Assembly: GCA_013821615.1 (NCBI GenBank)
Contig: JACDGQ010000023.1
Span: 1-14,995 of the forward strand
Origin: Planctomycetota bacterium
GTDB lineage: Bacteria; Planctomycetota; UBA11346
Direction of reading: 5' to 3'
DNA length: 14,995 bases
Shown here: positions 1 through 12,100 of the stretch, piece by piece
How the letters are laid out: each line of letters opens with the position of its first letter
How positions within the stretch are numbered: position 1 is the stretch's first letter
Notes under the pieces: model-generated
Seen by the model: the letters and a program-made list of their open reading frames with translations, nothing else
The model's database searches: none
Told to the model about the DNA's origin: nothing
Translations under genes and position numbers: made by a program

Positions 1-120
1 GTTCGGAGCGGTGCGCGTCGACCCGGCGAACTGCAGGTCATCGCCCGCGACCGGCGCCAGGTCGAAGTCCCAGTTGGCCGCGGTCGTCCAGTTGTTGTCG
101 GCGCCGCCGCCGTCCCACAC
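1..120 (-). repeat. Cassette 6 of the giant gene, header only, cut by window edge
   Basis: The start of a further cassette. VWDGGGADNNWTTAANW and DFDLAPVAGDDLQFAG are followed by STRTAPN at position 1. The sequence from 1 to about 360 is almost identical to 2329-2688. The gene therefore continues outside the window with at least one more cassette. Confidence 0.85.
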
Positions 121-3100
121 CCGCGTCGTCGGCCGCGCCACATCGGTCAGGGTCACCGCGGTGCCGGTGTAAGCGATCTGGAAGGTGCGGCCCTGCTGGG
201 TGAACTTCGCACCGTTGACCAGGCCGCTGAAGGTGCCGCTGACCGTGCCGGCCGACACGATGGTGTAGACCTTGGCGAGCGCGGCGTTGGCGATGCTCGC
301 GACGGTCAGCGTGCCGGCGCAGGCCACCGTGCCGGCGGTGGTCACGCGGTCATTCGTCGGCGTCGTACCGTCGAGATCGAGGCTGAAAATCGAGGTTGCG
401 TTGCAGGTCACCGAGCCGGTGGTCAAGGTGCCGATCGCCGTACCGCCCAGGCCCGGGGACAGGGTCGATCCCGCGGCCAGGGCAATCGTGCCCGCCACCG
501 TTCCGGTGCCGCCCAGGGTGGCGCCGTTCGAGACGCTCACCGCGCTGCCCGCCGCGGTCGACCCGCTCACCAGGACCGTGCCGACGGACACCGTGGTCGC
601 GCCGGTATAGGTGTTCACGCCCGACAGCGTCAGGACGTTGGTACCGGCCTTGGTCAGCCCACCAACCCCGCTCACCACGCCACCCATGACGAGATCACCG
701 CTGGCAGCGTCCACGGTGCGGGTAGCGGCCACGGCCAGCGCGAGGTTGAGGGTCTGCAAAGCAGTGCCGCTGTTGGTCACCGCTCCGGCGAGGGTGATGG
801 CGTTGCCGCCGACGGTGAAAGCGCTCGCCCCGGAATTGAAGGTGATGCTCGAGAAGCTGGTCGCGGCCGTGAAATCGTTATTCGGCGACGTCCGTGTCGA
901 TCCGGCGAACTGCAGGTCGTCGCCCGCGACCGGCGCCAGGTCGAAGTCCCAGTTGGCCGCGGTGGTCCAGTTGTTGTCAGCGCCGCCGCCGTCCCACACC
1001 CGCGTCGTCGGCCGCACCACGTCGGTCAGGGTCACGGCGGTGCCGGTGTAGGCGATTTGGAAGGTCCTGCCCTGCTGGGTGAACTTCGCGCCGTTCACCA
1101 GGCCGCTGAAGGTGCCGCTGACGGTGCCGGCCGAGACGATGGTGTAGACCTTGGCGAGCGCGGCATTGGCGATGCTCGCGATGGTCAGCGTGCCGGCGCA
1201 GGTCGCCGTGCCGGCGGTGGTCTCGCGGTCGTTGGTGGGGGTCGTGCCGTCGAGGTCGAGACTGAAGATCGACGTGGCGTTGCAGGTCACCGAGCCGGTA
1301 GTCAGGGTGCCGATCGCCGTGCCGCCCAGGCCCGGCGCCAGCGTCGACCCCGCGGCCAAGGCCACCGTCCCGGCGACCGTGCCGGTGCCGCCCAGGGTGG
1401 CGCCGTTGGCGACCGTCACCGCGCTGCCGGCCACGGTCGACCCGCTCACCAGCACCGTGCCGACGCTGACCGTAGTGGTGCCGGTGTAGGTATTCGCGCC
1501 CGACAGGGTCATCGTCCCGGCGCCCGCCTTGGCCACCGCGCCGGTGCCGCTGATCACGCCGCTGAGCGTGGTCGAGGTGGCGTCGCCACCACAGGTCAGC
1601 GTCGCGCTGCCCAGGGTGATGCTGCCCGCGCCGGCGAGGGAGCCGACGGACTCATTGAAGTTCGCCAGGTTCCAGGTCGCACCGCTCGCCACTGTCACCG
1701 CGCTGGTGTCCGCGATGACTCCCGCGGCGCCGTTCGTGAGGGTGCCGACGCTGACCGTAGTCGCGCCGGTATAGGTGTTCACACCCGACAGCGTCATCGT
1801 CCCGGCGCCCGCCTTGGTCATCGCGCCGGTGCCACTGATCACGCCGCTCAGCGTGGTCGAGGTGGCGTCGCCACCACAGGTGAGCGTCGCGCTGCCCAGG
1901 GTGATGCTGCCCGCGCCAGCGAGGGAGCCGACGGTCTCGTTGAAGTTCGCCAGGTTCCAGGTCGCGCCGCTCGCCACCGTCACCGCGCTGGTGTCCGCGA
2001 TGACTCCCGCCGCGCCGTCCGTCAGGGTGCCGGCGCTGACCGTGGTGGCGCCGGTGTAGGTGTTCACGCCTGACAGCGTCAGGACGTTGGTACCGGCCTT
2101 GGTCAGCCCGCCAACCCCGCTCACCACGCCACCCAGGGCGAGATCGCCGCTGGCCGCATCCACAGTGCGCGTCGCCGCCACGGCCAACGCCAGGTTGAGG
2201 GTCTGTAATGTGGTGCCGCTGTTGGTCACCGCTCCGGCGAGAGTGATGGCATTGCCGCCCACGGTGAAGGCGCTCGCTCCGGAATTGAAAGTGATGCTCG
2301 CGAAGCTGGTCGCGGCCGCGAAATCATTGTTCGGAGCGGTGCGCGTCGACCCGGCGAACTGCAGGTCATCGCCCGCGACCGGCGCCAGATCGAAGTCCCA
2401 GTTGGCCGCGGTCGTCCAGTTGTTGTCGGCGCCGCCGCCGTCCCACACCCGCGTCGTCGGCCGCGCCACATCGGTCAGGGTCACTGCGGTGCCGGTGTAA
2501 GCGATCTGGAACGTGCGGCCCTGCTGGGTGAACTTCGCGCCGTTGACCAGGCCGCTGAAGGTGCCGCTGACCGTGCCCGCTGACACGATGGTGTAGACCT
2601 TGGCGAGCGCGGCGTTGGCGATGCTCGCGACGGTCAGCGTGCCGGCGCAGGCCACCGTGCCGGCGGTGGTCACGCGGTCATTGGTCGGCGTCGTGCCGTC
2701 GAGGTCGAGGCTGAGGATCGAGGTGGCGTTGCAGGTGACGGTGCCCGTGGTCAGCGTGCCGATCGCCGTGCCGCCCAGGCCCGGCGCCAGGGTCGACCCT
2801 GCGGCCAACGCCACCGTTCCGGACACCGTGCCAGTGCCACCCAGGGTGGCGCCATTGGAGACGCTCACCGCGCTGCCTGCCGCCGTCGACCCGCTCACCA
2901 GAAGCGTGCCTGCACTGACCGTCGTCGAGCCGGTATAGGTGTTGGCGCCAGCGAGCGTGAGCGTCGAAGCGCCGGTCTTGACGAGAGCCAGGCTGCCGAT
3001 GATCGTACCGTCATATGAATCCGGAGCGGTGGTGGCCACGGTCAGGGTCGGCGTCCCGATCGAGCTGTTGATGGTGGTGGTGTTGGCGGCCCGGGTCACT

Positions 3101-6100
3101 GCCGCCACGGTTTGGTCAAAGCCTGCGAGATCCAAGGAGGACGTGCCCGACTGGCCGAGGGCCACTGTGCAGGTGGTGGGTAGGGCATTGGTCGCCCCGA
3201 GGCTGAGCGTCGCCTGGGTGATTGTGGCGGCCGCATAACTGCTACCGATGTTGCTAACCACTATGCTGCCGAAGCGGAAGACCACGATCGCGCTCGAAGT
3301 GATGGCGCCGCTCAACGTGAGCACGCCGCCGCCGGTCGAGGCGAAGTGGCCACCCGCCGCGGTATTCGCGGTGATGGTGATGGCGCCGCTATAGGTCGCG
3401 GTGCCGGCAGCCGTGAATTGCAACGCCCCTTGGCCGGCCACGGAGCCGCCAGTGATGTTCAGGGGATTGGCCACCGCCAATAAGGTGGTGGACAAGGACA
3501 ACTGGCAGCCCGCCGCACTGCCGACCGTCACCGCGCCGCTGCCCAGGGCAGTGTTGCTGGTGGACACGGCGATGATCCCGGCCGAGATCGTGGTGCCACC
3601 GCTATAGGTGCTCGCACCAGATAACGTCATCGTCCCCGCGCCAGCCTTGGTCACTGCACCAGTACCGCTGATCACGCCGCTGAGCGTGGTCGAGGTGGCG
3701 TCGCCTCCACAGGTCAGCGTCGCGCTGCCCAGGGTGATGCTGCCGGCGCCGGCGAGCGAGCCGACGGTCTCATTGAAGTTCGCCAGGTTCCAGGTCGCTC
3801 CGCTCGCCACCGTCACCGCACTGGTGTCGGCGATGACCCCCGCGGCGCCGTTGCTGAGCGTACCGACGCTGAGCGTAGTCGCGCCGGTATAGGTGTTCAC
3901 GCCCGACAGCGTCATCGTCCCGGCGCCTGCCTTGGTCACCGCGCCGGTGCCACTGATTACGCCGCTCAGCGTGGTCGAGGTGGCGTCGCCACCACAAGTG
4001 AGCGTCGCGCTGCCCAGGGTGATGCTGCCCGCGCCCGCCAGCGAGCCAACGGTCTCATTGAAGTTCGCCAGGTTCCAGGTCGCGCCGCTCGCCACCGTCA
4101 CTGCGCTGGTGTCGGCGATGACCCCCGCAGCGCCGTTCGTGAGTGTACCGGCGCTGACCGTGGTCGCGCCGGTATAGGTGTTCACGCCCGACAGCGTCAG
4201 GACGCTGGTGCCGGCCTTGGTCAGCCCGCCAACCCCGCTCACCACGCCACCCAGGGCGAGGTTACCACTCGCCGCGTCGACGGTGCGCGTCGCCGCCACG
4301 GCCAACGCCAGGTTGAGGGTCTGTAATGTGGTGCCGCTGTTGGTCACCGCTCCGGCGAGGGTGATGGCATTGCCGCCCACGGTGAAGGCGCTCGCTCCGG
4401 AATTGAAGGTGATGCTCGCGAAGCTGGTCGCGGCCGTGAAATCATTGTTCGGCGTGAGGCGCGTCGCCCCGGCGAACTGCAGATCGTCGCCCGCGATCGG
4501 CGCCAGGTCGAAGTCCCAGTTGGCCGCAGTGGTCCAGTTGTTGTCGGCGCCGCCGCCGTCCCACACCCGCGTGGTCGGCCGCGCCACGTCGGTCAGGGTC
4601 ACGGCGGTGCCGGTGTAGGCGATCTGGAAGGTGCGCCCCTGCTGGGTGAATTTCGCGCCGTTCACCAGGCCGCTGAAGGTGCCGCTGACGGTGCCCGCCG
4701 AGACGATGGTGTAGACCTTGGCGAGCGTGGCGTTGGCGATGCTCGCGATGGTCAGCGTGCCCGCGCAGGTCGCCGTGCCGGCGGTGGTCTCGCGGTCGTT
4801 GGTGGGGGTCGTGCCGTCGAGGTCGAGACTGAAGATCGACGTGGCGTTGCAGGTCACCGAGCCCGTGGTCAGGGTGCCGATCGCCGTGCCGCCTAGACCG
4901 GGTGCCAAGGTCGACCCCGCGGCCAGTGCCACCGTCCCCGCCACCGTACCGGTGCCGCCCAGGGTGGCGCTGTTCGCGACCGTCACCGCACTGCCTGCCA
5001 CGGTCGACCCGCTCACCAGCAGCGTGCCCACGGATACCGTGGTGGTGCCGGTATAGGTGTTCGCACCCGACAGCGTCATCGTCCCGGCGCCCGCCTTGGC
5101 CACCGCGCCGGTGCCGCTGATCACGCCGCTGAGCGTGGTCGAGGTGGCGTCGCCACCACAGGTGAGGGTCGCACTGCCCAGGGTGACGCTGCCCGCGCCA
5201 GCGAGAGAGCCGACGGTCTCGTTGAAGTTCGCCAGGTTCCAGGTCGCACCGCTCGCGACCGTCACCGCGCTGGTGTCGGCGATGACGCCGGCCGCACCGT
5301 TCGCGACCGTGCCGACGCTGACCGTGGTGGTCCCGGTGTAGGTGTTCGCGCCCGACAGGGTCCACGTCCCGGCGCCCGCCTTGGCCACCGCGCCCGTGCC
5401 GCTGATCACGCCGCTGAGCGTGGTCGAGGTGGCGTCGCCTCCACAGGTCAGCGTCGCGCTGCCCAAGGTGATGTTGCCCGCGCCGGCCAGCGAGCCGACG
5501 GTCTCATTGAAGCTCGCCAGGTTCCAGGTCGCACCGCTCGCCACTGTCACCGCGCTGGTGTCCGCGATGACTCCCGCCGCGCCGTTGGTGAGCGTACCGA
5601 CGCTCACCGTAGTCGCGCCGGTGTAGGTGTTCACGCCCGACAGGGTCATCGTCCCGGCGCCCGCCTTGGTCACCGCTCCGGTGCCGCTGATCACGCCGCT
5701 GAGCGTGGTCGAAGTGGCGTCACCACCGCAGGTCAGCGTCGCGCTGCCCAACGTGATGCTGCCCGCACCGGCGAGCGAGCCCACGGTCTCGTTGAAGCCC
5801 GCCAGGTTCCAGGTCGCACCGCTCGCCACCGTCACCGCGCTAGTATCCGTGATGACTCCCGCAGCGCCGTTTGTCAGCGTGCCAGCGCTGACCGTGGTCG
5901 CGCCGGTGTAGGTGTTCACGCCCGACAGGGTCAGGACGTTGGTGCCGGCCTTGGTCACTCCGCCGGCGCCGCTCGCCACGCCACCCAGGGCGAGATTGCC
6001 GCTGGCCGCGTCCAGGGTGCGGGTCGCCGCCACGGCCAGTGCCACGTTCACCGTCTGCAACGCGGTGCTGCTGTTGGTCACCGCGCCGGTGAGGGTGATG

Positions 6101-9100
6101 GCGTTGCCGCCGACGGTAAAGGCGCTGGCCCCGGAATTGAAGGTGATGCTCGCGAAGCTGGTCGCTGCCGTGAAATCATTGTTCGGCGCGGTGCGCGTCG
6201 CCCCGGCGAACTGCAGGTCGTCACCCGCGATCGGCGCCAGGTCGAAGTCCCAGTTGGCCGCCGTCGTCCAGTTGTTGTCGGCGCCGCCGCCATCCCACAC
6301 CCGCGTCGTCGGCCGCGCGACATCGGTCAGGGTCACCGCGGTGCCGGTGTAGGCGATCTGGAAGGTGCGGCTCTGCTGGGTGAACTCTGCACCGTTCACC
6401 AGGCCGCTGAAGGTGCCGCTGACGGTGCCCGCCGAGACGATGGTGTAGACCTTGCCGACCGCGGCGTTGGCGATGCTCGCGACCGTCAGCGTGCCGGCGC
6501 AGGTCGCCGTGCCGGCGGTGGTCACGCGGTCATTGGTCGGCGTGGTGCCATTAAGATCGAGGCTGAAGATCGAGGTGGCGTTGCAAGTCACCGAGCCGGT
6601 GGTCAGCGTGCCGATCGCCGTGCCCCCCAGGCCCGGCGCCAGGGTCGACCCCGCGGCCATGGCCACCGTCCCGGCCACCGTACCGGTGCCGCCCAAGGTC
6701 GCGCCATTCGCGACCGTCACCGCGCTGCCCGCCACGGTCGACCCGCTCACCAGCAGCGTGCCCACGGACACCGTGGTGGTGCCGGTATAGGTGTTGACTC
6801 CCGACAGCGTCATCGTCCCGGCGCCCGCCTTGGCCACCGCGCCGGTGCCGCTGATCACGCCGCTGAGCGTGGTCGAGGTGGCGTCGCCACCACAGGTCAG
6901 CGTCGCGCTACCCAGCGTGATGCTGCCCGCGCCAGCGATGGAGCCGACGGTCTCATTGAAGTTCGCTAGGTTCCAGGTCGCGCCGCTCGCCACCGTCACC
7001 GCGCTCGTGTCGGCGATGACGCCCGCCGCGCCGTTGGTGAGCGTACCGACGCTCACCGTGGTCGCGCCGGTATAGGTGTTCACGCCCGACAGCGTCATCG
7101 TCCCGGCGCCCGCCTTGGTCACCGCGCCCGTGCCGCTGATCACGCCGCTGAGCGTGGTCGAGGTGGCGTCACCTCCGCACGTCAGTGTCGCACTGCCCAG
7201 CGTGATGCTGCCCGCGCCAGCGATGGAGCCGACGGTCTCATTGAAGTTCGCCAGGTTCCAGGTCGCACCGCTCGCCACCGTCACCGCGCTGGTGTCCGCG
7301 ATGACCCCCGCAGCGCCGTTCGCGAGGGTGCCGACGCTGACCGTAGTCGCGCCGGTATAGGTGTTCACGCCCGACAGCGTCATCGTCCCGGCGCCCGCCT
7401 TGGCCACCGCGCCCGTGCCGCTGATCACGCCGCTGAGCGTGGTCGAGGTGGCATCGCCTCCACACGTCAGTGTCGCACTGCCCAGCGTGATGCTACCCGC
7501 GCCAGCGATGGAGCCGACGGTCTCGTTGAAGTTCGCCAGGCTCCAGGTCGCACCGCTCGCCACCGTCACCGCGCTGGTGTCCGCAATGACTCCCGCGGCG
7601 CCGTTCGTGAGCGTTCCTGCGCTGACCGTGGTCGCGCCGGTATAGGTGTTCACGCCCGACAGGGTCATCGTCCCGGCGCCCGCCTTGGTCACCGCGCCCG
7701 TGCCGCTGATCACACCGCTGAGCGCGGTCGAGGTGGCGTCGCCGCCACAGGTCAGCGTTGCACTGCCCAGGGCGACGTTCCCGGATCCCGCCAGCGAGCC
7801 GATGGTATCGGAGAAGCCATTGAGATCGTAGACGGCGCCGGCGGCCACGGTGACGGCGCAGGCATCGGGCACCGGGTTGGCGATCCCGTTCTGCAACGTG
7901 CCCGCGCTGACGCTCAGCGCACCGGTGAAGGTGTTGACGTTCTGAAGGCTGACCGTTCCCGTCCCGCCGGTGCCGATGGTGACGTTGCCCGAACCGGTGA
8001 CGATCGTTGCGATGCCCCACACCAAGCCGCTTGCCGCGGATAGCGAGCCTCCACCTGCAGCGACGGTGATGCCGCGATTGGCGCTGGGAGTGGTTGTCGC
8101 ATTATAGACGATTCCGCCACCATTGAGGGTGATGTAGTCCGCGGTGTAGGAGGCAGGGGCGGTGCCAAAGCTCGGGCCGCTGCTCGCCCCCACCAGACCG
8201 GCATTGATCACCCACTTGCCGGTCATGGTGCTGGCGTTGGGGGCGGTGTAGGTGCCGGTACCGTTCTTGGTCGCACCACCGGTGCCGCCGATCGCGCCGG
8301 TGAAGGTCGTCGAGGTGTTGTCCCCGCCCATGGTCAGGTTGCCACTGCCGAGCGTGACGGTGCCCCCGCCGGCCAGCGAGCCGATGGTCTCGTTGAAGTT
8401 GTTCAGGTTCCAGGTCCCGCCCGAGACCACCGTCACCGCGCTGCCGTCGGGGATGACACCGGCGGCGCCGTCGGTGAGGGTCCCGGTGCTGACCATGGTG
8501 GTGCCGGTGTAGGTATTGGCCCCGGACAGGGTCAGCGTGCCGGTACCATATTTGGTCACGTCGCCAGCGCCGCTGATCACCCCGCTGAAGGTGGTGCTGG
8601 TGTTGCCCAGACCCACCCACAGGTTGCCGTTGGTCAGCGACACCGTGCCCGCACCTGCCAGCGAGTACACGTCCAGGTCCGCGGTGATCGCGACATTGGC
8701 GGTCGAGATGTCCACCATGGTGGTGTTGCCCGCGCCGCTGATCTGCGCGTTCAGGCCGTAGCCGCCGTTGCCCTGGTAATATCCCATGGCGAAGTTGTGC
8801 AGGCCGGTCGCGAGCGTGATGGTTCCGCTCCGGGTGACGACGCCCTGGGTGAAGTTGTTGTCCACCACCAGGGTGCCGTCGATGAACAGCACCGAGCCGT
8901 CGTCGCTGGACGTATTGAAGGTATAGACGCCGGCGGTGGCGATGGAGATCTTCCCGGTATAGAAGGCCTCCAGATTCCCGGCGCCTGAATTGTACGGCGA
9001 GGGGAAGCTGCCACCGCTGACACCGAAGTTCAGGGTCGTCGCGCCGTTCTCCAGGGCGATGGTCTGCGGGGCCAAGAGGTGGGTCAGCAGGACGCGCAGC

Positions 9101-12100
9101 GAAGTGAAATTGGCTGCGGACGGCGCGACATTGTAGTAGCGCGCCAACAGGCCAGACGCGCCTCCGGCGGCGAGCGTCGCGCCCGCCGAGACCGTGACGG
9201 GGCCCGTACCGCACCCCGTGCCACCCGCGTTGACCGTGCCCTGGCTGACGGTCACGCCACCGCTGAAGACGTTGTTGGTCCCCAGGGTCAGCCCGCCGAC
9301 GCCGGTCGAGGTGAGCGAGCCCGTGCCGCTCAGCACTCCGCTCAGGGCGATGGCGTTGCTGGTAGCGGTGACGGTCGTCGCGCCGCCAAGGATCATCGCT
9401 GCGCTCACCGTCTGTCCCGCCGAACTGCTGTTGGTCACATTGCCCGCCAGCGTGAGGCGGTTGCCACCGACCGTGAACGCGCTCGCGCCGGCATTGAAGG
9501 TGATGCTGGCGAAGCTGGTGTCGGCGGCGTAATCGTTGTTCGGTGCGGTCCGCGTCGCGCCGGCGAACTGCAGGTCCTCGCCCGCAACGGGCGCCAGGTC
9601 GAAGTCCCAATTGGCCCCGGTCGTCCAATTGTTATCGGCGCCGCCGCCGTCCCACACCCGCGTCGTCGACCGCACCACGTCGGTCAGGGTCACGGTGGTG
9701 CCGGTGTAGGCGATCTGGAAGGTGCGGCCCTGCTGGGTGAACTTCGCGCCGTTCACCAGGCCGCTGAAGGTGCCACTGACGGTGCCCGCGCTGACGATGG
9801 TATAGACCTTGGCGAGCGCGGCGTTGGCGATGCTCGCGACGGTCAGCGTGCCGGCGCAGGCCACCGTGCCGGCGGTGCTCTCGCGGTCATTGGTCGGCGT
9901 CGTGCCGTCGAGGTCGAGGCTGAGGCTCGAGGTGGCGTTGCAGGTCACCGAGCCGGTGGTCAGCGTGCCGATCGCGGTGCCGCCCTGGCCCGGCGCCAGG
10001 GTCGACCCCGCGGCCAGGGCGACCGTCCCGGCCACCGTGCCGGTGCCGCCCAGCGTGGCGCCGCTCGAAACCCCCACTGCGCTGCCTGCGACGGTCGACC
10101 CGCTCACCAGCAGCGTGCCGACGGACACCGTGGTGGCGCCGGTATAGGTGTTCACGCCCGACAGCGTCATCGTCCCGGCGCCTGCCTTGGTCACCGCGCC
10201 GGTGCCGCTGATCACGCCGCTGAGCGTGGTCGAGGTGGCGTCCCCTCCGCACGTCAGCGTCGCGCTGCCCAGGGTGACGCTGCCCGCGCCAGCGAGGGAG
10301 CCGACGGTCTCATTGAAGTTCGCCAGGTTCCAGGTCGCACCGCTCGCCACCGTCACCGCGCTGATATCCGCGAGGACCCCCGCAGCGCCGTTGGTAAGCG
10401 TACCCGTGCTGACCGTGGTCGCGCCGGTGTAGGTGTTCACACCCGACAGGGTCATCGACCCGGCGCCCGTCTTGGTCACCGCGCCGGTGCCGCTGATCAC
10501 GCCAGTGAGCGTGGTCGAGGTGGCGTCCCCTCCGCAGGTCAGCGTCGCGCTGCCCAAGGTGATGCTGCCAGCGCCGGCCAGGGAACCGACGGTCTCATTG
10601 AAGTTCGCCAGGTTCCAGGTCCCGCCGCTCGCGACCGTCACCGCGTTGCTGTCCGCGATGACCCCCGCCGCACCGTTGGTGAGCGTACCCGCGCTGACCA
10701 TGGTGGTGCCGGTGTACGTGTTCACGCCCGATAGCGTCAGCGTCCCGGCCCCGCGCTTGACCAGGCCGCCGGGCCCCGAGAGCACCCCGCTGAAGGTGGT
10801 GCTGGTGCCGTCGAAACCGCTGATCACGCCGCCGCTCGTCAGCGCGACCGTGCCGGCCCCGGCCAGCGAGCCGACGATCAGATCGGGGGTCAGCGTGCAG
10901 TTCGCGGTCGAGATGTCGACCATGGTGGTGTTGCCCGCGCCACTGATCTGCGCGTTCAGACCATAATCAACGCCGCCCTGGTAGAAGGCCACCACCAGGT
11001 CGTGGACGCCGGTGCTCAGGCTGATGGAACCGGTCCTGGTAGCCGTCGCCTGGAAGAAGTTGTTGTCCACCACCAGCGTGCCGTCGACGAACAGCACCGA
11101 ACCGTCATCGCTGCTGGTGTTGAAGGTGTAGGTGCCCGCGGTGCCGATGGTGATCCGACCGCTGTACACGGCTTCGAAATTGGTGGCGCCGCTGGCGTAG
11201 GGCGCGGGGAAACCGCTGCCGGTATTGCCGAAATTCAAAGTCGTCGCGGTATTGGCCAGGGCCAGCGTCTGGCTGCCGAGGTGCCCCTGCAGCGCGGTCA
11301 GCGAGGCGAAGTTCGCGGACGCGGGCGACACATTGAAGTAGCGGGCGGACAGCCCACTGGCCCCGGTCACCGCCAGGGTCGCTCCGCTCGCCACCGTCAC
11401 CGCGCCGGTGCCCAGCGCGCTGCCGGTCGCCTGCACGGTGCCCGCGCTGACGGTGGTGCCGCCGCTGTAGGTGTCGGCCCCGGACAGCACCATCGTCCCG
11501 GTGCCGGCCTTGACCATGGCCAGCGTGCCCGAGCTGTTCTGGATGGTGCCGGTGATCGACGACCCGCCGCCGGTCTGGCCGATGGTCAGCACCGAGGCGC
11601 CGCCACCGGCATTGGTGATGATCCCGGCGCCCGACAAGGTGTTGAAGGCCTCGCTGCGACCGTTGGTGTCGAAGGTGCCGCTGTTGACCAGGATGGTCGC
11701 GTCGTCGTAGAGCTGGTCGCCGCCGGTGCCACCAAGCTGGACGGTCGCGCCGTTGATGGTCAGGGTCGCGCCGCCGATGGCGTGCACGCCCGAGGTGCTG
11801 GTCTTCGCCAGGATCACCGTGCCCGCGTTGGCGGTCAGCGGGAGGGCATTGTTGTCCGTCGTACCGCCCAGCGTTAAGGTATGGGTGCCGGATTTGGTCA
11901 GCAGCCCACCCGTGCCAAGCGCACCATTCAAGGTTATCGGCCCGCTGCTGCCGCCGACCCCATAGGTGCCGGAGATGTCGCAGGCCAGCGTCTCCGTTGC
12001 GGCACTGTTGTTGGTGATGGCGCTGGTGATGGTGATGCGGTTGCCGCCGATGGTGAACGCCCCGGCGGTATTGTCGAACGTGATCGAGGCGAAACTGGTG

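Larger units (their letters stand above)
2449..4566 (-). repeat. Cassette 3 of the giant gene, 2118 bp (header, two 285-bp units, 669-bp insert, tail)
   Basis: This cassette runs from the header at residue 2604 to the next header. Its length is 879 + 2 x 285 + 669 bp. It has the usual header (DFDLAPIAGDDLQFAG) and tail, but a divergent segment is inserted between the last 285-bp unit and the tail. Confidence 0.83.
6301..9657 (-). repeat. Cassette 1 of the giant gene (header, PA14-2, divergent PATR, four 285-bp units, tail), 3357 bp
   Basis: This cassette begins at the VWDGGGADNNW header (residue 907) and runs to the next header. It is the longest cassette. In order it carries the header, a divergent PATR segment (9480-9154), PA14 domain 2, two divergent PATR units (about 8513-8733 and 8228-8512) whose LTCGG positions read LWVGLG and LTMGG, an atypical segment at 7931-8227, four 285-bp units (6791-7930), and a tail. 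The length excess over the minimal 879-bp cassette is 2478 bp. Confidence 0.78.

Noticed and set aside
8102..9628. Minus-strand open frame of 508 codons overlapping the giant gene
   Set aside because: Out of phase with the PATR/PA14 frame. Its Arg/His/Gln-rich translation is a frame-shifted reading of the same repeats.
1490..10717. Regular spacing that could suggest a CRISPR array or satellite DNA
   Set aside because: The 285-bp units are coding throughout, stay in one frame, and have no short repeat with unique spacers.
9079..10734. Long + strand open frame (551 codons) and similar + strand frames, e.g. 1057-2073
   Set aside because: Compositionally extreme Arg/Ala/Gly-rich translations with no domain. 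They lie antisense to a continuous, family-recognisable minus-strand frame, and their starts and stops recur with the 285-bp period.
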